DNA from: Axinella damicornis
Lineage: Eukaryota > Porifera > Demospongiae > Axinellida > Axinellidae
Length of the DNA: 64,000 bases
NCBI GenBank assembly: GCA_963931865.1
Contig: OZ007512.1
Location: 6,876,208 to 6,940,207, forward strand
Reading direction: 5' to 3'
Below are positions 22,501-31,117 of the stretch, piece by piece; the stretch's first letter is position 1; each line of letters begins with the position of its first letter. The position numbers were made by a program, and so were the translations under genes. Under the pieces are notes generated by a model. It saw nothing but the letters and a program-made list of their open reading frames with translations. It did no database searches and was not told where the DNA came from.

Positions 22501-25500
22501 GCTATACACTGTACACACTCGGTGTAGTGGCATCTTCTTAGCTCTCACGGAATGCATGATCAGACTCATACACGTAAACGACATAATTATGCAGTCTGTG
22601 CATGCCATGGATCACATGGTAAGACTTCTTAGGCCTTCTACCTCCATTTTTTACATACCGTGAGTGAAGGCCTGGGAATTAGGCTGGGTCACTAGCTACA
22701 GAGAAACCTGTCAGTGATGACATGCACTCATGTCACAAAAGTTACCACAAATTCACCCCGGTTATCTGTACTGTTGGCTACAGAAGCCTGGGTTGCCTGG
22801 GAACAAGGCTAGGAAGGTTTGGCTAAACTAAACCAAAAGATTAAACTCTCCACTAGTACTGAAGTTAAGTCCTATCTTATAGCTAGTGAGAAAATATAGC
22901 CTCGTTCCCAGGCCACACGGAGTAGGGAAAAGTGGCCTGGTCTTGAACTGTCACATCGACGCCACATGTATACGGATACCTCAGGCTTGGAAATCTGTAC
23001 TTGATTCTGCAGAGCTTCCTTCTCCTGTTCCAGCCTCCTGGCTTGGGCCCTCGACACATTAACTAGTGTGATATTCTCATTATTGAACCTATTCATCTTC
23101 TTCACCTGTTCAGAGAGCTGCATATTCTCTGTCTCTAGTTTCTGACACTTCTGATAGGTCATTCTGCTGTCTTCTGCCACCCATTGAGCCCATTCCTCTT
23201 TCTGGGTCATTTTGTCCAGTCGAACCTGCAATCGGTTGAATACATAAAGACATGTCCAGCTATTACTTTACGTACTAATTTTGGTATGACTGCCTTAGTA
23301 AGGAAGACAAATTAATAGCCTCATTCCCAGGCAGCGTCCGGCCTGGGAACAAGGCTAACAAAATAATGGCTGATATCAGATATACCGTAGTGTACGTATC
23401 AAGCGCCCACCCCCTCTTCACGCGAAAGTTACTGCACAGGGTCCAAAAGCAGTGTAGTAAGGGCCCACCCATCACAATAGTTTTGAGCAGCATTTCTTAA
23501 CCTCTGGGCGAGGTTGTGCATTCAAAAAGGCCGTTTTACAGTGAACTACAGCGTGCTTAAAGACGCGCGATCAATTTCTTAGTGTGAAAAATGGACTTAT
23601 ATATTCATAGCCGGTCATTGATATTCACAGCTTACCGCAGCGCTTATTGTTTATACAGTGCTGAATGGGTGGGTGGATACTACATGCCTAAGTAGTCTGA
23701 GTACGCATCTAGCGCCCACCCCCTTGTCCAGCGGCATTCTATTGTCCCCAAACCCTGGGCGCTTAATAGGTACTCTACTCTACTCTAGCCTCGTTCCCAG
23801 TCCCACGCCCAGCTTTCCGTCCCCGCTTTACCGTACTAAGCAGCGACGGAAAGCTGGGCGTGGGACTGGGAACGAGGCTAACTCTACTCTACTCTACTCT
23901 ACTCTACGGTATGTGACCATCTCTGGGAAAATCAACCATCTGGGATGAACATTGAATATAGATTATGCAAGTTTAATCTTCGTGCTTGTACTTCGATTAC
24001 ATGCTTTACTTCTAGCGATTAAATGCATGGGACTTCCCACCTTAGTACACAATATACGTGCATGCTTTGAAGTGTTTTCAGAAGCCCTACACATTTCAGA
24101 TTTATGCACTATTTAAACGCCCGTACGATCGAAACAGTATATAGACATGTGTATTGACCACATTTAGACGACCATAACCCTGGAATTGTAAGTCCAAATT
24201 GAAAGAGACTGATGTGTCAACAAGGAATGGAGCGCTCTGGTGGTGTAACTTTTCACAAAGGTACAAGATGGTTGGTTTTCCCAGAGAGGTTCACATAATT
24301 ATTTCGAATTAAGACCATGTGGAATGGAACAAAAGGCAGGCCCATATATGTACGTACTATAGGTACTAGGATAATTTCTGCATCACTATGAAGGTTCCCC
24401 ATCAGTCAGACTAGGCTTGTATCGAGTTTATGACGTGGTTATTTTCCTTTTAGCAGATTCAACAGTAGTGATGTGCCCTGACTAACCTTCAATTTTTGGG
24501 CACATGCTTCTAATTCTTCATTTCTAGCATCAACGGCATCCATTGACTTCTCCAAGGACTTCTTGTCTCGCTGTAACACCCCCACATCCATTGACAACTT
24601 CCTGTTCTCTCCCTAATTACCAAAAGATCATGAAGTAAAGATTGATCCGACGAGCAGCATCATAATCCACACACTGCATGCACATCAAACTGAGTTTAAA
24701 ATTAAAAAAAAGAACTCTGTCGCAACAGCACACACCTTCCTGGACAGAGGTCGAAATAAGGATTACATGTTGAGCGGTCAAATGTCCTAGCACTTTAGAT
24801 TTTGATTGGACATAATTTTACAAAATATGTTAGGTCATGCCCGCGCCCGTCACCAAAAAGAAATCACAAGAGCATGAATGTGTGTTCTCCAAGCTAGATT
24901 CAAATCCATGTTGGTTGTGTGTATATGTGTATTGGGAAAAAAAAAAATTTGGTTGACTACAACTCATGCATAAAGAAAGAGAGAAAAAGAGATTCGAACC
25001 AGGTACAGTCATTATGGGTCATGCACTTAGATGATTGTATTCATGCATGTTGTTCGGTCACGCCTACCGAACAAGTGCGTTAGTGTGCGGTCATTTTAGC
25101 TAAATGCACGGAAATTGACCGATGACCGCAAGTCATTTTGACCTCTGCTTCCATATACCTGAGAAACGATGGTATAAGCTTTAGCCTCATTCCAATGCTC
25201 CTCCCAAGCAATCATTCCGACTAATAACCTTTGATTTACACTTCAAAAGTTGGGTATGGTCAGCTTAATGTACACACACACCTCAAGCTTGTCCACCATG
25301 CTTCTCCACACTGCATCAGTCTCTTCGGCTACCTGTTAACAATTGTGAAATAAATTGACATTCACTGTACTGAACTAAACAGTTGTTGTTATGCCCTCTA
25401 ATGTGACTTGTACCACAGTGCGTGGGCATTTGAAAGGCACCGCTACAGTGGACAAATCCCATGAATACTAAGCAGTGCCTTTGTAGCCCAATATACCCTA

Positions 25501-28500
25501 CGGTATATCAATATACCCTGAGCATTGCTAGGCAGCTGTCAATTGACACTGATTGTTACAAGTCAGCTTTACCATGGCTTCGCTAGGGTGTATATATGAG
25601 ATTTGAAATGTTGTACCATGGGTGTATCACATAGGGAGTCTGTAAACACTGGACTGGACTGGACTGGAATACTGGAATGACCTTTGAACCCCAAAAGTGA
25701 TGTAATTTCAAGGGAAATTATGTAGAAGTTGACGCTATGAACTGTACGGTGGCTATGGACTGTACGGAGGACAATCTGTCTCAATCTGCCATAGCAGGGT
25801 CAGCCCGAGATAATCCCATCACCATAGATGACGACTCAGAGTGTGATTCTCCGGTAAAAATCAGCAAAAGGGCTGAATACTACCGGTAAGTTGTACTTGA
25901 CGCTTTTGCTAAAGTAAACTACAGCATGTAGTTAGCTGTGTGGTGATGTAGTCATTGTATTTGTAATGCTGTAGGCGTATGTTTGAGTATGCGTATGACT
26001 ACATCACCACACACATGCTGTAGTTTACTTTAGCAAAAGCACCAAGTACAACTCACCACCGGTAGTATTCGGCCCTTTTGCTGATTTTTACCCGAGACTC
26101 ACACTCTGAGTCGTCATCTATGGTGATGGGATTATCTCGGGCTGACCCTGCTACGCCAGATTGAGACAGACTGTCCTCCATGCAGTCCATAGCCACCGTA
26201 CAGTTCATAGCGCGTCAACTTCTACATAATTGCCACGTGGTCAAAATGCGCATGCTCAATGGAATTTCCCTTGAAATTACATCACTTTTGGGGTTCAAAG
26301 GTCATTCCAGTATTCCAGTCCAGTCCAGTCCAGTCCAGTGTTTACAGACTCCCTATCAGATAGGTGTATGATGCAGTTTAATGTATTCCCTCGGGCTTCA
26401 CCCTCGTGAATACATAAACTGCACTCAGGGTACAAATCCCATACACCCTAGCAAGCCATGGTACAACTATCACTTATTGGGCGAGCGTGAGTGAGCCCCA
26501 CATTAGTCGTAGTCGCAGTTCGAGCTGTTGTCGATATGTCTCCCATACCGTAAATCTGGCGCATGCAATATAACGTACGAAACTTTGCACTCATTTCAGG
26601 ACATTGTACCGTAAATCTCTGCCATGTCTGGTACTGAGACTAAGGACAATGGCGACAACAAAGACGCAGACCGCCGCTCGTGACCTACCTATTCATTGCC
26701 TAGAGGCCTAGAGCGAACAGTCTACCTCTGTACCTCTTCAGTGGCAACAGCAAAGACGAACACTGCTACTGGACCTACCAATGCATCAAACTCCATGAAC
26801 TCTGAGCTGTAGCCAGCTACGTATACAAACAGGTCTGCAGGTCCTACAGAACAAATGGTGTGCTGAACCAGCTGCTTCAGCTAGCCTGACTCGTAGTTCC
26901 TATGTTGTGCTGCCAGCTTTGTTAGTCTAGCCAAGAACTTGTGCTATTATTCAGCGGAGTATCATGGATGCCTCTGCCACTGATTGGTGAGTGTCTACAC
27001 CATAGCATCTATGTCTATGTAGCGCACTCAGCCAAGCGGGATGTAAGACCTGTTACACCCCTTGGGAAAGGACAGTGCTTTTCGTTACACCTCGAAAGTG
27101 CCTCAGGCTCCTCCTATGGTGTCTATGTGTGTTGGCTTGCCTGTGAAGACAAAGTTACATTGTCCCTTGACCTCCACGTGGGACCTCAGCGAACGTTTGA
27201 TGGCAGTGAATGTGACATTGTGAGTGGTATATTGCTAGTGAATCCAGTGATGTAGAAGTGCTGGGAGGGCTCTGACACATGCGCTCTTGCTGCAGCTTGT
27301 GCTTGGTGTACATAAATAAAGGTGGGCACTCTTTCGGGGTTGAATGTGGAAAACACTTGACACTGACCATCGCCCGTCTAGACGAAGAAAATGCTTCACT
27401 GCCAGAAATGGAGGCCCTACAAGGCGAGAGGTCTATTTTCTCAGCCCATTTGTGCAGAGGAGAGAAATGGCCGGATCAGCTCCAACCGAAGGCCACAAGC
27501 AGCCATGTTACCTTGGCCAATTGCCTAAACCCACCCACCTTCCCCCTGTCCCACCCTTTCTGCTGGTGAAGAGCCTAATCAAAGACACAACATCAAAGTC
27601 TCATGCCGTCTGTAGATGGCTTTATCGGTTAAAGTGTTGAGTCTTCTCCACTGATCTCGACGTCCTGGACTGGTACCAACACAATGAAGTGTCAAGAGCA
27701 ATTCTGTCTAGGTAGACTTTGCCTGTGAGCTTTAAGCACTTCAAGTATCAGTTGAGTTCACATGTTCAGTGCATTCTGCGCACAAGGCACAATACAGGTA
27801 CGTATAATATATAAACTTTGTTTACAGGTAACACTATAGTGACAAGCAAGGTACACTTTATTGACAAGCATTTAATAAGTAGTGACAAACATTTGAGTAG
27901 CCTCTTAGTGACAAGTAGCCTCTTAGTGACAAGCATTTAAGTAGCCTCTCACATGTAATGGGCACTTCGGTAACAAGCAACAGGGATTATTACCATGACC
28001 TCCGGACCACTCTTGAGCTGCATGTGATAGTATTTTAGCTTGCATAGCTTTCTCCAAGTAGTCCAGTCCCATAAACAATGAATCCTAAAGCTATTACCTT
28101 GCTCTCACCTAGTAGGACAGTTATGTGACGTCAAATGCCAGAAATTAAATACTAGTGTTTGTGGGTTCAAAATTCCACTAATATTAGTACCCGCGAATAA
28201 TGGTGACCCCCGGTAAGTACAATAACGTGTATTGTGCTCTTCTAGAGTGCAACACAGTGTTAGTTAGTTTGGCTGATCACACAGCAGTGATTGCTGTACG
28301 ATGAAGCAAACTGTCACTATAGGAGTGGTATGCACGTATGCACTTTCTAGAAGTACCAGATCACAGATCTTATTCATCACTGCTATTGAGCCTTAACCAT
28401 ATATTTAGCCTCGTACTCAGGCCTGACCGCCTGAAAAAAAGGGCCTGGTATCCACTGTTTGCGCATGTGCTTAATTTCCCAGAAATCTTGGGAAAATCGT

Positions 28501-31117
28501 GGACTACCATTTTACATCCGTACAACCGCGACGTCAAAATCGTGTACTACCGCTATATGTTCCATGCAGCTTTCCTGAGCAACGACGGAGTTCGACGATT
28601 AAGCGCTCTCCTATGACCTTCAGTGGCTAAGTACTCCTGTAAATGTCTCCAGCCAGCACAGGTAGCCTCCATTTCGGCCATTTGCACAAAGAAGACGATT
28701 CTACATGGCTCACCGACCGAGGTTTGAAGGTCTGTGTGCTACGAAGGATTACTGTTCGTCGTGAACTGTAAGTTAGCAAGAATTGCTAGCATTCCAGGGC
28801 AGTATAGCGCTAGTTACCGTGTAGTTCTGGTGATATCCCGGCTCCATCGATCTCATTCTGGTAGCTACGTCACAGCATCGGCAAGTGGCCATATTCTGCG
28901 TCGTATGCCCCTCCCCCTTGGTCTTAGCCTAGATAATTACGTGCATGCGCTAACAGTGGATACCAGGCCCTTTCTTTTTCGGGCGGTCGGGCCTGGGTAC
29001 GAGGCTAGCATATATTAAACATGATTACCATCAGGCCGTTAGACCTGATAAAACAACCTCAAACAAATACTACAGTATCATCTAGCCTCAAACCCAGGCA
29101 CAGAGGACCAATGCTTGCACATGCGCTTAATGAACCGCGTGGACTTTAAGAAGAGGAGACTTTCCGGGCGTGAATAGTGATGTCTATACCATACAACGAA
29201 TTCACGAAGACATGATTGCAGCTTTTACTCTCACGCTTGGAACTTGGTCTGTCATCAATGCTATGAGGGATGACAGTGACTATGCTGTCATCTCGGGTAA
29301 GCTTCACATCAAACACCAACGGTATGACACAATAACTTACCATAACCAGTGCGTAGCCAGTCTTTATGCATACCTACTATCAAGGGGCAACTGCACTCCT
29401 GTTGCAACCCCGGTTTGCGACTCGCCGTAGCGCAAGCGCAGTCAGTTCCAATTAACGCACATGCCATGTGGCAACCACGCTCTGTCGATCGCTAGCAATG
29501 GCGGCCAAAGGAAGTTATTACAGCACTTACAACTTAGCCAGCATGGTGAGTTTTGGCATGTAAGTGTCAGTGAACGACAGCAATTACAGCTGTGTGGTCA
29601 GAATCTTTGTGGGGCCTTCGAAAGACTGTACTGGCAACCAACGTCGAAGAGAGCGATCGAGCAATGGTGGCCGACGCCGACGGCACGACAAAAGCGCTTG
29701 TATCTCCACCACCAAAGTGAGTTTCAGCACAATTATTATGGGTTTGTCTAACTACATGATAGCGATCACGACGGTGTAGTCAGAATCTTTGTAGGCCTTT
29801 CCTGCGAGCTATGAGGTTTACATTAATCACGCGGCACAATTTTTCCCCTACCAGGAGTGTAACAAAGATGCCCTCTGCTCGGATTCCAGCATTATCGCTG
29901 CACATCCAAGTCACCATTATTGACAGAATACGATCGTGATACAGATACATACATGTGTCCGACGTCAACAAGCCATGGGGATGCACGGCCTTGTCCGGGA
30001 ATCCCGGAATGTCGGGAAATTAAGTACATGTGCAAACAGTGAATACTAGGTGCTCTCTCCCCCTCCTCCGTGCCTTGGCTTGAGGCTACTCTTCATACCC
30101 ACATCTACGTACAATATTAGTTGCCCTCTGCACCCACTTAGTTAAGATTCAATATAAGGTTAAAACATTACCTTCTTTGCTTCACCAGAAAATTGCAAAA
30201 CTTCTGCCACTCTTCGGGGATGCATGGTACACTGCTCTTTCAAACTTTCATTCAACCTAATGGTGCTTGGTCGTCGCTCTGGTTCATCTTGCAGACACTG
30301 AAGTACTAGCGGGTGCAGGCAGTGTCGCTCACCACCCATCTGGTCAATGGCCTTCTTCCGCTTCACAATCTGAACAGTGCCCTGATGAAGATTGGCAGGA
30401 GTCAGGGTCACTTCGTGTACACCAGGAAACTCCTGTGTCGCTGTGTACAGCATGAGATGACCAAAGGAAAAAATATCGAGTTCCAAGCCATAGTGTGGAT
30501 TCTCTGTTAGAGCTTCAGGGGGCATGTAGTTCTGGGAGCCTGGCACTTTCGTCTGCGCAATTTTGGTTTGCATTTGAAGATCAAGCAACTTTGATACTCC
30601 AAGGTCGGCTATTTTTGCTTGTAAGCCATCTGCAGATAGCAGAATGTTGTTAGCACTCAGGTCTCGGTGAATGACTGGAGGGGTGAGCGTGTGGAGGTAC
30701 AGAAGACCGTAGGATACATCCAGCAGAATGGACAGTTTGATCGACAGCGGGATGTCCACCCCCTTCTCTTGATACTCTTCCAAGAACTTGGCTAGGTCAG
30801 TGTGAAGACACTCCATAACAAGGGACAAATCACTCGGACTTGGTCCATAACGTGGCCCCCACGAAGTGCACAATATGGGGGTGCCTCAATTTGCTGAGAA
30901 TGACGCATTCCTCGCGGAACCTATCCCGTAATAGCTCTCTCTGTCTGGGAGGGACCTCCGGGTTGACTAAAATGTCGTGTAATCGCTTATCAATACAAAC
31001 AACCCCTTTCACTGTTACTTTGTAAACGGCTCCATACGCACCTGAGCCTTTCTTCTCATCAGATTTAAGTCCTTTTACATTCTCCAGAACAAAAGGAGCA
31101 AGCACATCATCAGCCAT
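16056..31117 (-). CDS. Protein kinase - coiled coil - UBAN - zinc finger protein (multi-exon model)
   Basis: Exons read from high to low coordinates: 31117-30172 (kinase), 25332-25282, 24612-24487, 23225-22980, 21709-21560 (UBAN), 21089-21018, 19645-19520, 19411-19167, 19099-18979 (uncertain) and 16595-16056 (zinc finger). Every junction from the kinase to 19520 is phase 0 with GT-AG borders, and nearly all residues after the kinase form a heptad-rich coiled coil. The architecture resembles a RIPK/TKL kinase joined to a NEMO/optineurin/ABIN-type adaptor. The link through 19099-18979 is not in phase with either neighbour, so an indel or an unseen exon must be invoked there. The kinase exon has a one-base insertion in a G5 run. 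The 4.8-kb intron after the kinase is filled with transposons. An alternative is two adjacent genes, a kinase and a NEMO-like gene with an unseen first exon. Confidence 0.6.
16687..16799. mobile_element. 95-bp MULE-type MITE
   Basis: The element at 16696-16790 begins TAGCCTTGTTCCCAG and ends CTGGGAACGAGGCTA. The flanking 9-mers TACCAAACC and TACCAATAC agree at seven of nine positions, fitting an aged 9-bp duplication. Confidence 0.7.
16800..17701. repeat. Intron or intergenic segment with a repeated cassette
   Basis: Minus-strand sequence at about 17327-17690 contains an acceptor-like TGCTCACAG, the phrase GGTCAGAATCTTCATAGGCC and a downstream open frame (CGQNLHRPFLRADSRTC). The same phrase recurs twice on the plus strand inside the MULE-flanked segment near 29600 and 29773 (GTCAGAATCTTTGTAGGCC). 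It is probably a captured or duplicated gene fragment of unknown identity, not an exon of the host gene. Confidence 0.4.
17702..17813. mobile_element. 94-bp MULE-type hairpin MITE
   Basis: The element at 17711-17804 has ends TAGCCTCGTTCCCAGTCCCA and TGGGACTGGGAATGAGGCTA and long complementary arms (GCTTTTCGTCGCTTGCAGTA). The flanking 9-mers CATACACCC and CATACATCC match at eight of nine positions. Confidence 0.85.
17814..18978. other. Non-coding stretch, nothing recognised
   Basis: Lies between the terminal zinc-finger exon and the coiled-coil exons of the kinase-UBAN model, so it is presumably intron. I see no convincing exon, although a missing exon is needed somewhere here to reconcile phases. 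Confidence 0.4.
18979..19099 (-). CDS. Possible coiled-coil exon, phase unresolved
   Basis: Bounded by an acceptor (TTAAATTACAG) at 19100 and a donor (AAG/GTGAAA) at 18978. One frame starts DQLALETRRTTISQE, like a coiled coil; another is fully open and ends SLFRETMQEFVSHIDEDE. Neither frame joins the upstream exon (phase 2 end) or the downstream exon (phase 0 start) without a one-base change, so a small indel is likely. Confidence 0.35.
19167..19645 (-). CDS. Two coiled-coil exons of the kinase-UBAN gene
   Basis: Exon 19645-19520 (VAELTKHNEDLTQEMDRVRM...) and exon 19411-19167 (LAELEVRNWELSKERDKLFR...) have clear acceptors (TTGCACAG, TTGTTTCAG) and donors. Both begin in phase 0 with an (L/V)AEL motif that also starts the exon at 21089, so these exons look like internal duplicates. 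The second ends in a Lys/Glu-rich low-complexity stretch and a phase-2 donor (GG/GTATGA). Confidence 0.7.
19646..21017. repeat. Intron with duplicated non-coding blocks
   Basis: Contains two direct copies of a block with GAGGTGG(G)GCCAA and TGTTA(C/T)GAATA at about 20190-20260 and 20380-20420. There are also two copies of GGTAAGTATATTCA near 20575 and 20612, and a GC-rich motif near 20855 shared inverted with about 13961. No exon is supported. Confidence 0.4.
21018..21089 (-). CDS. Coiled-coil exon of the kinase-UBAN gene
   Basis: Twenty-four codons, LAELEDRNKKVNQYKKQVAS then LKDQ, phase 0 at both ends. It lies between an acceptor ending TTGTTTCAG and a donor GTTGTC, which is weaker than average. 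It directly follows the UBAN exon and resembles the later (L/V)AEL exons. Confidence 0.65.
21560..21709 (-). CDS. UBAN exon (ubiquitin-binding coiled coil of NEMO/ABIN/optineurin type)
   Basis: A 50-codon exon, phase 0 on both sides, with acceptor CTTCAATTAG and donor GTG/GTAAGG. It begins AQLYKEDFESERHDRE. The core D-F-x-x-E-R-x-x-R-E is the diagnostic UBAN signature, which in NEMO, ABIN-1 and optineurin contacts linear (M1) diubiquitin. In the joined model these are about residues 463-472. The rest (HKKIAYLARQHAEEAESLET) continues as coiled coil. Direct reading shows the motif; ubiquitin binding is inferred from the family. Confidence 0.78.
21710..22896. repeat. Intron with minisatellite and MULE remnants
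   Basis: About 22016-22206 holds repeats of a roughly 30-bp unit (GCGGACGCAATCGGGGAGCA, then GCAGCCGAA). They are followed by GAGCGAGCGAAGC repeats forming an imperfect hairpin with GTAGCT...AGCTAC at about 22253-22291. A right-end-like MULE terminus (CCTGGGAACAAGGCTA) is at about 22797-22812. No exon seen. Confidence 0.6.
22897..22979. mobile_element. Solo MULE-family end in intron
   Basis: The terminus TAGCCTCGTTCCCAGGCC at 22897 is followed by GTGGCCTGGTCTTGAACTGT, similar to the subterminal part of larger family members. The segment runs directly into the donor of the exon ending at 22980, so this transposon end lies immediately downstream of that exon's splice site. Confidence 0.5.
22980..23225 (-). 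CDS. Coiled-coil exon upstream of UBAN
   Basis: Eighty-two codons, phase 0 at both ends (acceptor GATTGCAG, donor GAG/GTATCC). It starts VRLDKMTQKEEWAQWVAEDS and ends ARRLEQEKEALQNQVQISKP-E, with a strong heptad pattern throughout. In NEMO-type proteins a long coiled coil precedes the UBAN, as here. Confidence 0.75.
23307..23366. mobile_element. 42-bp MULE-type MITE
   Basis: The element at 23316-23357 (TAGCCTCATTCCCAGGC...GCCTGGGAACAAGGCTA) is flanked by ACAAATTAA and ACAAAATAA, matching at eight of nine positions. It is little more than two ends joined. Confidence 0.8.
23777..23889. mobile_element. 95-bp MULE-type hairpin MITE in a CTCTA microsatellite
   Basis: The element at 23786-23880 starts TAGCCTCGTTCCCAGTCCCA and ends TGGGACTGGGAACGAGGCTA with long complementary arms. 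The 9-mer ACTCTACTC lies on both sides, but the target is itself an ACTCT repeat, so the duplication cannot be told from the repeat here. Confidence 0.8.
24487..24612 (-). CDS. Coiled-coil exon of the kinase-UBAN gene
   Basis: Forty-two codons, phase 0 at both ends, between acceptor TTGGTAATTAG and donor AAG/GTTAGT. The sequence GENRKLSMDVGVLQRDKKSL...DARNEELEACAQKLK is a typical amphipathic coiled coil. It follows in phase from the small exon at 25332-25282. Confidence 0.7.
24613..25281. other. Intron, nothing recognised
   Basis: No exon, repeat family or RNA gene supported. A GATTCGAACC phrase near 24990 was checked as a tRNA T-arm and rejected. Confidence 0.4.
25282..25332 (-). CDS. Small linker exon between kinase and coiled coil
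   Basis: Seventeen codons, VAEETDAVWRSMVDKLE, phase 0 at both ends, with an acceptor (TTGTTAACAG) and donor (GAG/GTGTGT). It is the first recognisable exon after the kinase donor at 30171, and the two phases agree. If the fusion model is wrong this would belong to a separate NEMO-like gene. Confidence 0.55.
25571..26463. mobile_element. Large fold-back element with two inverted copies of one exon
   Basis: Arms of roughly 350-450 bp face each other around about 25970; outer ends read ACCATGGCTT(C)GCTAGGGTGT. The left arm contains an apparent first exon on the plus strand at 25755-25885: MDCTEDNLSQSAIAG...RDNPITIDDDSECDSPV..., ending at a donor TACCG/GTAAGT. The right arm carries a diverged copy on the minus strand with its own donor (GGTGAGT). 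The right arm also holds an inserted inverted repeat with TCGGGCTTCACCCTCG at about 26367-26430, a motif shared with the fold-back at 60.9-61.1 kb. It lies in the long intron after the kinase exon. Confidence 0.75.
26464..28396. other. Long intron or intergenic stretch with a duplicated block
   Basis: About 27370-27690 (TGGAGGCCCTACAAGGCGAG...CCTTTCTGCTGGTGAAGAGCC) is related to about 45985-46180 (GAGGCTCTACAAGGTGAGAC...CCCTTTCTGCTCACACAGAA). It is therefore a dispersed repeat of unknown class. A short repeat AGTGACAAGCATTTAAGTAG occurs at about 27835-27945. A possible small exon on the minus strand near 28060 (FMGLDYLEKAMQAKILSHAA) could not be placed in any gene. Confidence 0.35.
28397..29016. 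mobile_element. 602-bp MULE-family element with possible captured exon
   Basis: Ends TAGCCTCGTACTCAGGCC (28406) and GGCCTGGGTACGAGGCTA (to 29007) are inverted, and the match continues through CTGGTATCCACTGTT. The flanking 9-mers CCATATATT and GCATATATT match at eight of nine positions. The interior has a GACGTCA motif (28530-28536) and an ATG at 28643 opening MSPASTGSLHFGHLHKED..., which ends near a donor-like CTGTAAGTT. This layout is the same as in the RecQ-bearing element, so a captured first exon is suspected. The donor gene is not recognised. Confidence 0.75.
29083..30088. mobile_element. MULE-family segment of about 1 kb with gene fragments
   Basis: The inverted ends TAGCCTCAAACCCAGGC (29083) and GCCTTGGCTTGAGGCTA (to 30088) are accompanied by subterminal GCACATG(C/T)(G/A)CTTAAT blocks. 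The flanking 9-mers do not match, so the ends may have been brought together by rearrangement. Inside are an apparent first exon (MAAKGSYYSTYNLASM then GTGAGT, about 29501-29548) and two copies of a VVRIFVG-encoding phrase (29598, 29776) that also occurs near 17510 on the other strand. Confidence 0.55.
30172..31117 (-). CDS. Kinase-domain exon (TKL-like, RIPK-like) with one frameshift
   Basis: Starts MADDVLAPFVLENVKGLK at ATG 31117. Reading through a one-base excess in a run of five C (30856-30860, G on the coding strand) gives 315 codons. Visible motifs: glycine loop GSGAYG (24-29), ATP lysine K44 in VCIDK, helix-C glutamate in FREEC, catalytic HRDLSANN (H149-N156), DLG in place of DFG (171-173) and MPPEA (198-202). 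Catalytic residues are therefore present and an active Ser/Thr or dual kinase is expected if the frame is intact. The exon ends GEAKK at a donor AAG/GTAATG, so the protein continues. The DLG/HRDLSANN style is that of TKL kinases expanded in sponges and cnidarians (family knowledge). The frameshift may be an assembly error at the homopolymer. Confidence 0.85.

Noticed and set aside
24975..25035. GATTCGAACCAGG as a tRNA T-arm on the minus strand
   Set aside because: The stem bases on either side of TTCGAAT do not pair, and no D-arm, anticodon arm or acceptor stem can be built.
26941..27640. Overlapping plus-strand ORFs as a gene
   Set aside because: The segment is a copy of a dispersed repeat also present at 45.95-46.25 kb, where the frames are not kept.
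28035..28095. Small minus-strand exon candidate FMGLDYLEKAMQAKILSHAA within the kinase-UBAN long intron
   Set aside because: It has an acceptor and possible donors, but its exit phase does not fit the next exon and nothing links it to the gene.
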